A stretch of DNA of 64,000 nucleotides from Amphiura filiformis (GCF_039555335.1 NW_027305502.1:372001-436000); one strand, 5' to 3'. Counted from the first letter of the stretch, positions 1-11,499 are shown. Notes: a model not told the origin generated them from the letters alone. A program made the numbers and translations.

Positions 1-35
1 CACAAAGAAATTTAACACAATAAGTTCAATAAATA

Positions 36-1131
36 TCAGCAAACGGTCGTTTGTGATTTTACCATTTCTTTGCCGCCTGACTCCGAAATGTCACTCTTAT
101 GTTCGGTACATTTGGCAACTATACCATCAGCCTCATTCATGTTAAAAAATACTTTCGTTGGACGCGAAATTTGTGATGTTCTTTGTTTCTTCTCAGTACT
201 TTGGTAATACGAGGTGTTATTTTCTGACGACGGAAGGTCCTCAATGACGGGCAAATGTGTTATATTAGCGGTTAATCGCGCTATGTCTTTAAAGTTCGTC
301 CCAATGGTAGCCATTGTACTCGCTGTCGCGGCAAAGACAGATATTGAGAAGACATCTGGTGTCTTACTACTTGTGGCAGATGTAATATAACCGCTGTCTC
401 TTGGTATAATGGGTTGTCTTTTATTAGTACTTAAATTTACTCCTGTATACGCGTCAGAAGCGATTGCAGTTGAGCTAACTCCAGTTTGTAAAAACCCACG
501 CTTCCATGGACAATGATTGCATTTCATCACTTCAACAAACACGCGTCGAAATTTACGATTTAAAATTCCATAAATGAGCGGGTTCGCTGCAGAGTTTACA
601 AACGACAGCATTGATGTTACTCCAACGGCTATAAGGAGATTTTGTGTTTTGTGATAGGCATATGCCAAGTGTACAATACAGTATGGAGTCACACAGAGAA
701 TAAAAACACCCATTACGGCAAAAAGTGTCATGGCCGCTTTCTTTTCTTTCTTCATAACAAGTCGTTGTTTGTTCCTTGGCTTCTGCCCTCCTCCTACATT
801 TGGACGAAAAGCTTGCGTTGATGACATTTCTAAAGACGCAACTCTTCTTGATTGATGCCTCGCGACTACAAAAATCTTGTAGTAACAAAACACGAGGATA
901 GAAAATGGAATGAAGAAAGATACAGTCAAGTAAAAATATCCGTACGATTTGTAAGTCAGCCAATTGGATATACAGACAGTGTTCCACGGTAGAAATATGT
1001 ATTCTGACCATCCGATGATTGGGAGAAGCGCCATGAGGAGAGAGAGTATCCAAATAAGGCATAGGAAGACGGCGGCACGTGACGTGGTTACGATAGTTGT
1101 ATACTGTAGCGGTTTCAGAATAGCATAATAT
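36..1131 (-). CDS. GPCR coding exon 3 (terminal)
   Basis: Encodes residues 123-487, from the end of DRY through TM4-TM7 and the tail; the stop is at 36-38. The acceptor is tcattacag|A. It starts about 97 bp upstream of the internal Met156 at 1034, which is not the real start. The poly(A) site lies outside the window. Confidence 0.93.
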
Positions 1132-3737
1132 CTGTAATGATGATAATAATAAACAAGGAAATGTTAAGGATAAATTCAAAGGTATTTTGAAAATATGAAT
1201 CAATAAATTGGCCATATATCTTTTTTAGTACTCGGCCATGTGAAATGTTAATTGTTATACACACAAAGATCATGGCAAAGTAAGTTTTCCATTTTCTGGG
1301 GTTCCATTGTTGAAGAATGTGTGCGTTGCCTGATCGATGTAGTGGTGATATTTTTGAGATAAGTGTGATAAAATGTTATCTTTTAAAATTTGAAATCAAA
1401 AGGAAATCTAACAAGAATTAAACTATGAAATGAATACAACATTGATACTCTAAAAGTGCGTTTTCCAGTTTTGTGGCTTCATTGGGGAAGACTTAAGCAT
1501 GAAAGGAACTCGAACCAGATTTAAATTAAACTAAATATATGAAACGAATACAACATTGATACTAGAGTTCATTTTCCAGTTTTGTGGCTTCATTGTGGAA
1601 GACTTTAGCATGAAAGGAACTCGAACAAGATTTAAACTAAATATATGAAACGAATACAACATTGATACTAGAGTGCGTTTTCCAGTTTGTGGCTTCATTG
1701 GGGAAGACTTTTACATGAAAGGAACTCTAACAAGATTTAAACTATAAATGAAACGAATATAACATTGATATTATAAAGTACGTTTTCCCGTTTTTGTGGC
1801 TTCATAGTGAAGACTGTATAGCATGATAATTTACATGTAGTTTGAACTGAAACTCTAAATAGGTACACGCCTTTTTATAATCAAAATGAATTACTACAAT
1901 CCAATATGGTTTGCCGTCAAATAAGAAGCCATTGCGAATACAAAATTCAATTAAACTTGTTTTAAAGCCCAATATAGATGGGCTACTAGTACTAGAAGCT
2001 TTTATCTGTATGTTTGCAATGTGTGAAGCGTGGGAAGTAATTCTCTAATTTGGCGTTAACTTATTGAAAATTTAGACTCGTGATTCTCGACAAAGAGAAA
2101 CACTTCCTTTATGCAAGAAAAGAAATTGTTTTTCTAGCTTTACGCTTTTTGACTTTGCATATACATGTAAACAGAAAAAAGCACTTTAGACAGAACAGAT
2201 TTTTATTTTAAAAACTTATTTTAATTTTAAAATCTTACCTATCAATAGAAACGGCAGCCAATGTCATCACGCTAGCACTACCAAATAAAGTGTAGCCCAT
2301 ACCAAGTAGAGAGCAAGCAACATCACTTAGTTGCCAAGATCCAACAGCAGCAGATGATATTATAACAAATGGGAGAATCAAGCCTCCTCGCAACATGTCA
2401 GCTATTGCTAGAGATGTTATACACATGCCAGTAACTGTTGTGATGCTTCGAGTTCGATGGACGACGTAACATACCTGATAAAATAAAATAGAAGATTGGC
2501 ACTTGTTAATTTTATGACACAGAAATTTAAAATGTACACTTTTTGAAAAATGGATTTGGATGTTTTAAGGGACCTGGCAGTTTCTTCGGAAGAGGGGGGG
2601 GGGTCCTAAATTTACAAAAAGTCAGCGTCAATACAATTTTCGGCAACAAAAAAATTATGCCCCCCCCACCACCACCACCGATACACCTATAACCCCTTAA
2701 ACAGACCCCTTAAATAGAATGTCGCAGGCACACTTTAATATCTCTATCAGAATTAAAAGGTAAACATTTTGGATTTGTGTTTGATAAAACCAAGTGAATT
2801 TTTACTCACTGCAATATTTCGTCCTACACATCGGAGGACTTCATCAGGTATTAACTGATAAGGTCATCTGATATCAGTCATACCTGATGAAGTCCTCCGA
2901 TGTGTAGGACGAAATATTTCAGTGAGTAAAAATTCACTTTCTGTCAAACAAAAATCCAAAATATTTATTTACTGAACAAACCAGATGAATCTTTTCAGCG
3001 GAAATAAAGGTGTTGATGAACACATGCACAGAAAATGTAGACAATAGGGTTAACAATAATGTTGCTTGATTAATCAAAACAAGTGCAATTATGGCTAATT
3101 AATTGGGCTAATTATAGTAACCATCCCCGTTGTTCACGTATCTTCAATATACTTCATCCTCAGACTAATTATTTCAATAATTCATCATCAGACTAATTAA
3201 TTACATAAAGCCATCAGCTCATACACACTCGGACGTTTGGCACTATTAAATCGTCACCTTTCATCCATGGTCAGTCAATTGGGATATTCCATTTAAGTCC
3301 ACACTACCCCTGTGGAAGATTTAGCTCAAGTCTGTCACGGAGGGAGTATCAAATTTAAATAGAATAGACAATTGGGTAAATTCCATTTGAAATACTCACT
3401 CCAGTTGTGGAAGATATACACAAAACCATAATACAGGGGGAGTATGGATTTCAAAATTATTAACTCTGATCAATTACATTTGAAAAACATTCTCCCCTGT
3501 GGAAGGTAATTTCCCAAATCTTCCACAGGTGTAGTGTGGATTTCAACTGGAATAGCCCTTATTTTTTGATTAAAAATTTACTGATTTAAAAGGATAAAAA
3601 CTTACCGCTACATTTCCTAGGATTGTTATAACCATAACCACAAATAAGAAAATTGCTTGAAATATGTAGTATCCTTGCGACGGGTTGACTCCTGTATATG
3701 GATCGCCACTTTCACCAACAGCAACCGAGTCATTCAT
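36..3737 (-). CDS. Class A (rhodopsin-family) G protein-coupled receptor, complete, 3 exons
   Basis: Seven-helix plasma-membrane receptor expected to signal through G proteins; ligand unknown. Joining exons 3737-3606, 2474-2239 and 1131-36 gives 487 residues. Visible landmarks: short N-terminus with a glycosylation site at Asn2; TM1 with GN (Asn42); TM2 LAIAD (Asp70); Cys98 at the top of TM3; DRY at 122-124, with the Arg codon split by intron 2; Trp150 in TM4; Cys176 in loop 2, the likely disulphide partner of Cys98; Pro198 in TM5; CVTP with Pro272 in TM6; NPLIY at 306-310; then a 155-residue tail with Cys327 and Cys330. The TM7 Lys of opsins is absent (Phe300) and position 3.32 is Tyr105, so it is neither an opsin nor a classical amine receptor. 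The general look recalls orphan receptors such as GPR161, but that is a weak impression. An in-frame TGA upstream supports the start. Confidence 0.93.
1421..1830. repeat. Tandem repeat, about 110-bp unit, about 4 copies, in GPCR intron 2
   Basis: The motif 'acaacattgata ... ttttccagtttt ... gtggcttca ... gaagact ... atgaaaggaactc' recurs at about 1438, 1549, 1657 and 1760. Copies differ by small indels. The rest of the intron (1132-2238) shows no coding signal. Confidence 0.85.
2239..2474 (-). CDS. GPCR coding exon 2
   Basis: Encodes the end of TM1, loop 1, TM2, TM3 and the DR of DRY. The acceptor is ttttatcag|GTATGT in phase 0; the donor is GATAG|gtaaga. The last codon is split 2+1 and is completed as Arg by the first base of exon 3, restoring DRY exactly, which confirms the join. 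Confidence 0.92.
2765..2968. mobile_element. Foldback/MITE-like inverted repeat in GPCR intron 1
   Basis: Two arms of about 85 bp, carrying 'atatttcgtcctacacatcg' on one side and its complement on the other, surround a spacer of about 30 bp. The outer arms reach 'ttttggatttgtgtttgat'. It encodes no protein, as expected of a non-autonomous DNA element. Confidence 0.85.
3279..3562. mobile_element. MITE-like element with about 44-bp terminal inverted repeats
   Basis: The left end reads 'tattccatttaagtccac ... cctgtggaagattt'; the right end is its complement, 'aaatcttccacagg ... gtgtggatttcaactggaata'. Related 'cctntggaaga' motifs recur inside it and again at 61245-61400 in a convertase intron. 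Non-coding. Confidence 0.75.
3606..3737 (-). CDS. GPCR coding exon 1
   Basis: Encodes residues 1-44: N-terminus and most of TM1, ending in ILGNVA. The ATG at 3737 is the first in-frame Met after a TGA. The donor reads GCG|gtaag. The 132-bp exon ends in phase 0. Confidence 0.88.
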
Positions 3738-3747
3738 CGTATAAGCA

Positions 3748-3780
3748 CTATCTTTTTTGTCGCCTGATGATAAGCTTCAT
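3748..3780 (-). promoter_or_regulatory. Upstream ORF in GPCR leader
   Basis: A ten-codon ORF (MKLIIRRQKR, then TAG) begins 43 nt before the receptor ATG in another frame and ends 10 nt before it. If it lies in the mature leader it could lower or regulate translation of the receptor. The role is inferred; the ORF itself is directly visible. Confidence 0.5.
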
Positions 3781-3792
3781 CTTGAAAGATTG
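3781..3792 (-). other. 5' UTR part of GPCR exon 1 with likely splice acceptor
   Basis: The minus strand reads ggattttacag|CAATC just before the leader ORF. This is a good acceptor (the ag at 3793-3794), so a separate non-coding 5' exon is likely upstream. A possible donor for it is the gtgagt at 4529-4534 (minus), which would place that exon just above 4535. Confidence 0.35.
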
Positions 3793-3796
3793 CTGT

Positions 3797-4935
3797 AAAA
3801 TCCAAAATGGTAAAAATAATCATATAAGTATGATGTTGACTACTAAGTGCAAAGCTGATTAATTAGACATCAAATCCAAATTTTAACACGCCTTACAATA
3901 TATCCGACATTGTAAAACAATAGGCTAATTTGATTTTAAAAGAAAAGAAATTGTTGTTTTAGAGACCACCAGTGATATACATGCAGGTCTGACGTGAGCT
4001 GCGACGCGTCCTGAGTTGCATAGCAGCAGCAAAAGACAGCTGAATTTGGTCTGTGTGTGTTTGACACAGGAAATGTCTTAATCGATTTAAGTTTAAACAC
4101 AGACCCTAGATGAAGGATGGTTGTTTTTGTGTAAATGTCACTAGATTTACGTGTGGCAAGCCATCATATTTTTTAACATTTTGCCATTGGCATCATTACA
4201 AACAACGGTGTGAATATCATCAGTTAATATTATAGGTAGGTGAAAATAACATTGAAGTAGGCATTATATTACGGTAACCATAATCATTGAACCAAAACCA
4301 AAATAATATCTAAGTGCGAAAGTGCTACTCGTAGCGTTATGTTGGTGCACAGATTATACAAGAGCAGTCATTTACTACAACACTTTATCAAATCATAATT
4401 TTTGATTTCGTCAAATCTGCTCTTTAAATAAAATCTTTTGCATTGATAAGTTGTACAAAATTCATTTGTAAAAATCCATCAGTCTTGCTATTAAAACAAT
4501 TCCTAATATTGATACAAATCAAAAAGATACTCACTTTTTTATGTCTATCAGTTCGCGAAAGATAAAAGATATAACATCAGCAATTTCACCGCCTTATTTG
4601 TCTACAGATAATTCCTGTGATGAGAGCACAAAGCAGGAAACACAACTGATCTAACCACTAGCTTCTCTGATAGTGATGATAATTTTGAGATAAATCGCGA
4701 GGATTCATCTGACTTTTTTTGCTCATCATTCCCTAAGGCGCATATGAATTATTCACAAGTGTAGCGATCGTGTGATTGGTTGATGAGATGAACAGAGTTT
4801 GCAACACAATATCGCGGAGGTTGACATACACGATGCGTGTATCGGATAGCGATGGTGTGATATAATAGACTAAATCCATCCAATAAAGTCGTAAATGCTT
4901 TGTTATTACTTTGCATTTACGCGACCATCTTATAG
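3797..4935. other. Region upstream of the GPCR gene
   Basis: No convincing ORF or repeat is seen. It probably contains the receptor promoter and any 5' non-coding exon, but no TATA box or other core element could be placed with confidence. Confidence 0.4.
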
Positions 4936-5084
4936 ATGAGAGGAAAACATACGACATTTATCAAGATGAACCATCAATCCCATTTTACGAGACATTTCAC
5001 CTCGAGCAATTTGTTTCATTTATTTATATTATTTCTAATCTACTTATACATTTACACGTGGTTGATAGTACACGTGGGTGACTC

Positions 5085-5712
5085 TTTTTTCTTCTTCTTC
5101 TCCTCCTCCATCTTCTTCTCCTCCTTCCTATCCTCCTCCTTCTTCTTCTTCCTCTTCTTCGACTCCTTCCTCTTTCTCTCTCTTTCCTCTTCTTATTCTT
5201 CTTCTCTTTCTTCTTCTTCTTCTTTTCCTCCTCTTCTTCTCTTTTCTTCCTCCTTCTTCGTCTTATTCTTCTTCCTCTTCTTTCTTCTCCTCCTCCTTCA
5301 TCTTCTTTTCTTCTTCTTCCCCCTTCTTCCCCTTCTCTTGCATCTTCTTCCTCCTCTTCTCCTTCTCTTCCTCCTTCTTCCCCCTGCTCCTCCTCCTTCT
5401 TCTTCTTCTTGTTCATCTCCTTCTTCTTCTTCATAATTATACTCTCTCTCCCTTCTTTTCATTTTCTTCCTCCTTCTTAGTCTTATTTTTCTTCCTTTTC
5501 TTTCTTCTTCTCCTTCTTCATCTTCTTCTTTTCCTCTTCTTTTTCCTCTTCTTTTCCCCTTCTTCTCTTTCATCTTCTTCCTCCTCTTCTCCTTCTCTTC
5601 CTCCTCCTTTTTCCCCCTCCTCCTCCTCCTTCTTCTTCTTCATCTTCTTGTTCATCTTCTTCTTCTTCATAATTATACTATCTATCTCTCCCTTCTCTCT
5701 CTCTTGTTCTTC
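5085..5712. repeat. Polypyrimidine (CTT/CTCC) low-complexity tract
   Basis: About 620 bp of almost pure C/T with an internal near-duplication: the segment ending 'cttcataattatactctctctc' at about 5445 recurs at about 5690. Long Ser/Phe/Leu or Lys/Glu/Arg ORFs over it are composition artefacts. The flank 'cacgtggttgata' at 5056 recurs at 10774 beside the SINE. Confidence 0.9.
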
Positions 5713-5893
5713 ACTTTTCGTCTGTTAAGTGAATCATTTTAAGTGAAACATATTTAGAACATACGAATCCATGAAGCACACCCCCCCCCCCAAATAAATC
5801 CCCAGAAACAACATCAACAGCAAAAAAACAAAGCAAAGAAACAAATTTAAACAAAACACAAAATAAAAACATCTAGACCCACAACATAAAAAA

Positions 5894-5986
5894 ATATCGA
5901 GGGAGGGTTGAGAACCAGAAAGCTGTAACTCACAAAGGAATCCTTTGTGAGATAAGGCTTTCTGGCTCTCTCAATCCTCAATATCG
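5894..5986. mobile_element. Short palindromic (foldback) element
   Basis: Arms of about 44 bp: 'aactcacaaagga|atcctttgtgag' at the centre, with 'ccagaaagc' and 'gctttctgg' further out. A separate dispersed repeat at 6070-6180 (containing 'cctcgaatat') resembles 29975-30085 and 32365-32470. Confidence 0.7.
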
Positions 5987-6403
5987 TTCTGTATACGAGG
6001 CACTCCCGGGCCTGGAAAGCTCACACTATATATAACCCTTGTATCGCGAACCTTAATATTGTACACATCTTTCCCTTCACACGTGTTCGTAGACCACACG
6101 AACCTCGAATATCTATTTAGATACCGTATCATTAGGATCAACTTATTTTTAACAAAAAACAAATGCTAAATTGAATAATTATGATCGAAATAGTTTATTA
6201 AAACATGATAATTGATAACTCATGGTGCGTTAAAATAGATTCGTATGAACTATGACTTCGCTAAAGAGCGCTTACAAATTGATATGCACCTTTTAAAAAT
6301 CGTTTTAAAATAAACAAGATTTTTGATACGCAATTTTTGTGTAATATTTAATTTTTTGATTAACAATCAAAAATCTGTAAAATATTATATTTGTTATTAA
6401 CAA

Positions 6404-6627
6404 TACCGTAAACGTTCGCCTAATGGCGCACCTGCATGGGCTCCTTTGCCTTGGGGTAAATTTCATGCGCAAATAGTGAGCTCCCTCCTCTGAAATCCCA
6501 ACAAGAATTAACGTTCCGAGACCTTATTTGCTGGTGGGAATTTTACGGGTGAGCACTTTTAGGTTGTGCCTAAAATTCCACTTACGTCAAGGGAGCCCAT
6601 AGCGCCATTAGGCGAACGTTTACGGTA
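6404..6627. mobile_element. MITE with TACCGTAAA terminal inverted repeats, family 1
   Basis: Starts TACCGTAAACGTTCGCCTAA and ends with the exact complement (ttaggcgaacgtttacggta). The 224-bp body is non-coding. The outer TA may be a duplicated TA target, as in Tc1/mariner-type elements. Confidence 0.85.
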
Positions 6628-7164
6628 CTTCATTGGCACCATCAGCGATCGTTGGGCCAATCGGCGATCGCATTTGGCAAGGCTTGATCCTGTTTGTGCG
6701 TGCGTACCACCATTCGTGCAGACAAGTCATACAAAGAATTTTCTACCACCCACCACACCCAATTGCAAAGACGTGCGTTTAAACATGTTAAAGCCATCAA
6801 GAAAGGTGTGGTAAATCACTTTTATATTAAAAGTCGATAGATTACGGTTAATTTAAGATGTCTATGTATAAAATAGAATAATCGTGGATAATTTGTGAAA
6901 ATTGATTAAAATATGTGACATTATCTGCATAAGTGTAGTACCAGCAGTAATTAGAGCAAAGATGTATTACATACAATAGAGTTAGGATGTGCAATTGATA
7001 TCCTTCAGTTTTTGTGACTCTTTTATAACTTATGACGTAGATATCAGTAAAGTTCGTAGCGGTAAATGTCAAATGACACACCTATGGCAAGTATATTGCA
7101 CAATAGAGCAGAAAAACCAGGTTTTTCGAATTCGATTGTCATAGTTTTTGATAAACCAGGTTTC
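6628..7164. other. Intergenic stretch without recognisable feature
   Basis: AT-rich, with only short chance ORFs and no repeat seen elsewhere in the window. Confidence 0.5.
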
Positions 7165-7975
7165 TTATATATCCTTTGCGTATAAAATCCTCGCACAAAA
7201 ATAGTTCTGCTTTCTCCAAACCTTGCGCAGTTCTCCAAACACTTAACTCCTTGCGCAGAATCTCCAATCACTCTCTTTCTCCAGGAAACAGGCTTCTTTC
7301 AGCACTGATCCACTTTGACAGACATTGTTGGCTATGCAAACTGGTTCAAATGTACCTCTTTTTAAGGCACAACGACGACCAACACACATATAGAGAGCCT
7401 ACAATCTCGCTTCATATTCTGCCAAGAGCAAAAACCATTTCCACTTTTATTTATACTTTTTTTTTATAGCATCAGGCAATGCACTTAGATTCGCAATCTG
7501 GGAATCCCCAAGATTAATTTATAAGCATTATTCTTTCACATTACATCACTTCCTGTGGGTTTTCCCCAACATGATGTCATTTTCACTTTATAATATCGGG
7601 GATTCCCTATAATGGTGCAATACACTTGATATTCTAGAGAGAAGGGTATTTTGCAACAATCCAAAATTACATATGATTCAATTTGTTTTGATCAACTTGA
7701 TGCATGAGAGGGGTTTTAATACTAAAGTTCTCTCATGTTTAACAAAGATAAATAATCAAATTAAATTACTCAGGGCACATGACAATGTATACTTTTATGT
7801 CCAATTTAACCTTTCAGAAATTTCTCTCCTAGGAGTCCAGGAAGCAATCTCTTATTCATGCACAGTTATTGTAACGGTTTCATCACGATCCACTAATTAA
7901 TATATTCATTTGTTTTGTTATAACGATATCAGCTCCCACGGAGTATGTTCACTGGGGAGGTATATTTAAATAGAG
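7165..7975. repeat. Dispersed repeat, copy 1 (parts A and B)
   Basis: Part A (7165-7650, from 'atatcctttgcgtataaaat') recurs at 8083-8640. Part B (about 7744-7975, from 'aatcaaattaaattactcag') recurs at 10060-10335. Stops and frameshifts differ between copies, so the small ORFs here are not conserved genes. Confidence 0.8.
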
Positions 7976-8082
7976 GCCTATTCATTAGTTTTGTATATCC
8001 AATGATATTCTTACAGGTGCTTCATCTTCTAGAAAAAGACGAAGTCACTGTTCAGCAAAGTCCACTGTACACATGCATTTAT

Positions 8083-8640
8083 ATATCCTTTGCGTATAAA
8101 ATCCTCGCACAAAAATAGTTTTGCTTTCTCCAAACACTTTACTCCTTGCGCAGAATCTCCAAACAAATGGTGATTCTTTCACCAATCACTCTCTTTCTCC
8201 AGGAAATAGGCTTCTTTCAGCACTGCTCCACTTTGACAGATATTGTTGGCTATGCAAACTGGTTCAAATGTACCTCTTTTTAAGGCACAACGACAACCAC
8301 ACATATAGAGAGCCTAATCTCGCTTCACATTCTGCCAAGGACAAAAACCATTTCCACTTTTATTTATACTTTTTTTTTATAGCATCAGGCAATGCACTTA
8401 GATTCGCAATCTGGAAATCCCCAAGATTATTTTATAAACATTATTCTTTCACATCACATCACTTCATGTGTGTTTTTCCCAACATGATGTCATTTTCACT
8501 TTACAATATCAGGGATTCCCTGTAATGGTGCAATACACTTGATATTCTAAAGAGAAGGGGATTTTGCAACAATCCAAAATTAGATATAATTCAATTTGTT
8601 TTGATCCACTTGATGCGTGAGAGGGGTTTCCCAAAGTTCT
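8083..8640. repeat. Dispersed repeat, copy 2 of part A
   Basis: Closely matches 7165-7650 with small indels. It stops just before the TACCGTAAA element at 8662; the matching part B resumes only at 10060, as if about 1.4 kb had been inserted between the two parts. Confidence 0.8.
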
Positions 8641-8661
8641 CTCATGTAAACAAAGATAACA

Positions 8662-8885
8662 TACCGTAAAACCCCGTCTACAAGCATATATAGTGTTTTT
8701 ATGAAAGCTAAATTAATTCGAAGCAAGTGTAAATATACCAATACAATAGATTGGTCTTAAAATAATACTTGTTTGTAATTATGCTTGGATCCGTAATTTA
8801 TTTGCTCAAACTCCATAATGGCGCCTGGATTAATGTAGCTTTCATCAGAAGCATTCTTTATGCTTGTAGACGAGGTTTTACGGTA
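8662..8885. mobile_element. MITE with TACCGTAAA ends, family 2, copy 1
   Basis: Left end TACCGTAAAACCCCGTCTACA; right end 'tgtagacgaggttttacggta'. It is 224 bp and shares ends and internal 'gaaagctaaattaat' with the element at 33499-33723. Non-coding. Confidence 0.85.
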
Positions 8886-8971
8886 GTACAGTTATGTCCG
8901 CGGCAAATTCACCGTGAACTTTCCAGCCATAAACCCGCTTGGTGAAGATTAAACTTAGATATGCAGTACTA

Positions 8972-9412
8972 AGGGGCTGTGCAATAATTATGAGCTCTGG
9001 GTGGAGGGTAAAATTGGGGGGGGGCAAGAAATTTTTGGCGAGCCGAAAGAGGGGGGAAAGCAATTTTTTGCAAGCCGAGAGGGGGAAAGCGATTTTTGGC
9101 ACACATTCATGGGGCGCCTTTTAAATTAAACGCGCTAAAAAGGCTTAGGAAAACGCTACAGAAACGCTTAAATATGCAAATTTTCCTGCTCGCTGCGCTC
9201 GGACCATGTATATAGACCATTTAAGATTTGGAAATTGGGATCCCAGAAATTTGGCATGTGCAAGGGGGGGGGCAAAGAATTTTTGGCGGGCCGAGAGGGG
9301 GGGGCAAGCGATTTTTGGCGAGCCGAGGCCGAGAGGGGGCCGGGGGGCAAGCGATTTTGGCGCCCCATTTGGAAATTTTACCCCGGGGGCTCATAATTAT
9401 TGCACAGCCCCT
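8972..9412. mobile_element. Inverted-repeat element with AGGGGCTGTGCAATAATTATGAG ends
   Basis: Both ends carry a 23- to 25-bp inverted repeat (ggggctgtgcaataattatg and its complement at 9391-9411). The interior is G-rich with repeated 'gggcaagcgatttttggcgagccgag' modules. Non-coding. Confidence 0.85.
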
Positions 9413-10059
9413 AAACCATTATAGTAATCGATTGTCCAATGCAAATTTATTACCACGTGATAATATTAATCCAATGAGCGATCGAATTGTCCGCTACGGT
9501 CGACTAATCCAATCGATAATGATGCTATAACATGTACGGGCGGAGCTCCACTGACTGAGTTTGGGGGTATTTTCACTGGTTTGCTGTCATTTACTCCTCA
9601 AGGCGGTCCCCCGTTATTATAAGGACTACGCTAATGATTTAAAGATTGACATGTAGAGAATAAACCATACTTGATTGACAGAAAGTACTAAATTTGTACC
9701 TATTACGGTTTCGTGACACCCCTCTTGCAAAAACGACCAAGCGAGGGCAGCCCGGTGAAGCAAAATGTGCATTGGAATTACACGGGAGTTTGAATATAGA
9801 TGGTATATTTCTTTCTCATACAAATGTATGGTCCCCCGTTATTAAAGTTTGTACCGGGTTGAAAATTCAACTTTTTGGAAAAGAATAAATAATTGTAACA
9901 TAGAGCAAGTACTAAAATTATAGCTTTTATACTTTTTCATATATGACGCTAACTAGTTCATCTCCTATATCTACAACACAGCGCTACCAGTAGGGGTCAA
10001 TTGCCTATTGTGAGTGCCCCCTGTGTTGTGTGCATACACGTAGTTAACAATAACTGCAT
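9413..10059. other. Intergenic stretch without recognisable gene
   Basis: Contains two copies of 'ggtcccccgttatta' (9605 and 9830) but no clear element ends and no supported coding region. Confidence 0.4.
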
Positions 10060-10335
10060 GATGAATAATCAAATTAAATTACTCAGGGCACATCACAATG
10101 TATACTTTTATATATTTTCATACTATTTTATATCCAATTTAACCTTTCAGGAATTTCTCTCCCAGGAGTCCAGGCGGGAGTCCAGGGAGCAAATTCATGC
10201 ACAGTTATTGTAACGGTTTCATCACGATCCACTAATTAATAATATATTCATTTGTTTTGTTACGACAATATCAGCTCCCACGGAGTATGTTCACTGGGGA
10301 GGTGTTCACTGGGGAGGTATACTTAAATAGGATTC
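10060..10335. repeat. Dispersed repeat, copy of part B
   Basis: Matches 7744-7975 from 'aataatcaaattaaattact' through 'cacggagtatgttcactggggaggt', with a local duplication of 'gttcactggggaggt'. Confidence 0.75.
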
Positions 10336-10809
10336 ATTCGTTTTGTCAGCTCCCATGGTTCACTGCTGGGGAGGCAACTTAGGTCCTGATTTATGATCAT
10401 TATACGTATAAGATATGTAGTGATCAATTTAAAGTAAATTTCAGTGGAATAATCGGTTTGTGCATTTTGTAGAATGTACATTGATTGGAAATTAGATCCG
10501 AATAAGCTTAAATTTTACCTGTTGTTGCAAAATGCCATTTTCCGTTTTCTACTTCGAATTCCGTGAAATTTCTTCGTTTTCCGTAAAACGGAGAACTTCG
10601 GGCTGTAGACCGTTAACCGGTACATTGGAATTGACGTGTACACACAGATCAAAGCGAAGTCGGAAATGAACTTGAGACAGTTGTTTTGTGAAGATTCAGG
10701 GAAACGGATCCAATTTTCCTTTCGCCTCGATCAATTTCTTTATTTACACTTTCGAATCTATTTGTTCATCAGCACGTGGTTGATAAGCCTATAAATACAC
10801 ATGGGTAAC

Positions 10810-11256
10810 TCATTTTCTTCTTCTTCATCTTTTTCTTCTTCATCTTTTTGATTTGATTTGTTCGGGTTTTGACCACCCTGTATAACCCAAGAAAGCCTCT
10901 ATTGAAGCTTATTTCCATTGGGGTCCATTTGAACACCGGGACGGGTTGTGAACAGCCAGGGGTTAACACCCTACTCTTTTCGAAACTGGCTGCGAGATAC
11001 ATGTACAGGTATGGCTCTCTGCACACGGGACCGACGGCTTAACGTCCCCTCCGAAGGACGGAGGACTTTCATAATTCTAAATGCCCAATTCTAAATGAAC
11101 CATGGGGAGAGCGTAAGTCTTAATTTAATCTACAGATGTTGCCAATTAATTTCAGACTTTTTTTCCCAAGTCAATATCCCTGCAAATCGCCACCGCCGGG
11201 AATTGAACCGGGACCTCATGCACTAAAGGCAAGTACCCTAACCATTGCGCCATGCT
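10810..11256 (-). mobile_element. tRNA-derived SINE, about 445 bp
   Basis: On the minus strand the head reads 'atggcgcaatggttagggt' (A box) and, 31 nt on, 'cggttcaattcccgg' (B box), the internal Pol III promoter. A body follows with the GC-rich segment 'cctccgtccttcggagggg', then a (GAAGAA)n-type tail at about 10820. It is a non-autonomous retroposon. The tRNA-like part does not fold into a normal tRNA with acceptor stem, so it is not a working tRNA gene. Confidence 0.8.
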
Positions 11257-11494
11257 CCTCTTCTTCTTCTTCTTCTTCTTCTTCTTCTTCTTCTTCTTCT
11301 TCTTCTTCTTCTTCTTCTTCTTCTTCTTCTTCTTCTTCTTCTTCTTCTTCTTCTTCTTCTTCTTCTTCTTCTTCTTCTTCTTCTTCTTCTTCTTCTTCTT
11401 CTTCTTCTTCTTCTTCTTCTTCTTCTTCTTCTTCTTCTTCTTCTTCTTCCTCCTCCTCTTCTTCCTCTTCTTCTTCCTCCTCTTTTTCTTCTTC
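11254..11494. repeat. CTT trinucleotide microsatellite, longest copy
   Basis: About 190 bp of uninterrupted (CTT)n followed by impure CTC/CTT. It gives artefactual poly-Ser, poly-Leu, poly-Phe, poly-Lys and poly-Glu ORFs. Shorter versions precede the two other RT fragments (about 15028-15126 and 17664-17764). Confidence 0.98.
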
Positions 11495-11499
11495 TGCTG

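Noticed and set aside
553..1215. 220-aa minus-strand ORF overlapping the GPCR exon
   Set aside because: It is the receptor exon read in another frame; the receptor frame has all family motifs and correct splice phases.
36..3737. Opsin identity for the GPCR
   Set aside because: The retinal-binding Lys of TM7 is Phe300; the residues before NPLIY are SFVNSAA.
4936..5728. Long Ser/Phe/Leu-rich and Lys/Glu/Arg-rich ORFs
   Set aside because: They are translations of a C/T-rich low-complexity tract on both strands, with no domain or codon signal.
9206..9530. Gly/Arg-rich ORFs such as 9206-9424 and 9228-9530
   Set aside because: Produced by G-run modules of the inverted-repeat element at 8972-9412.
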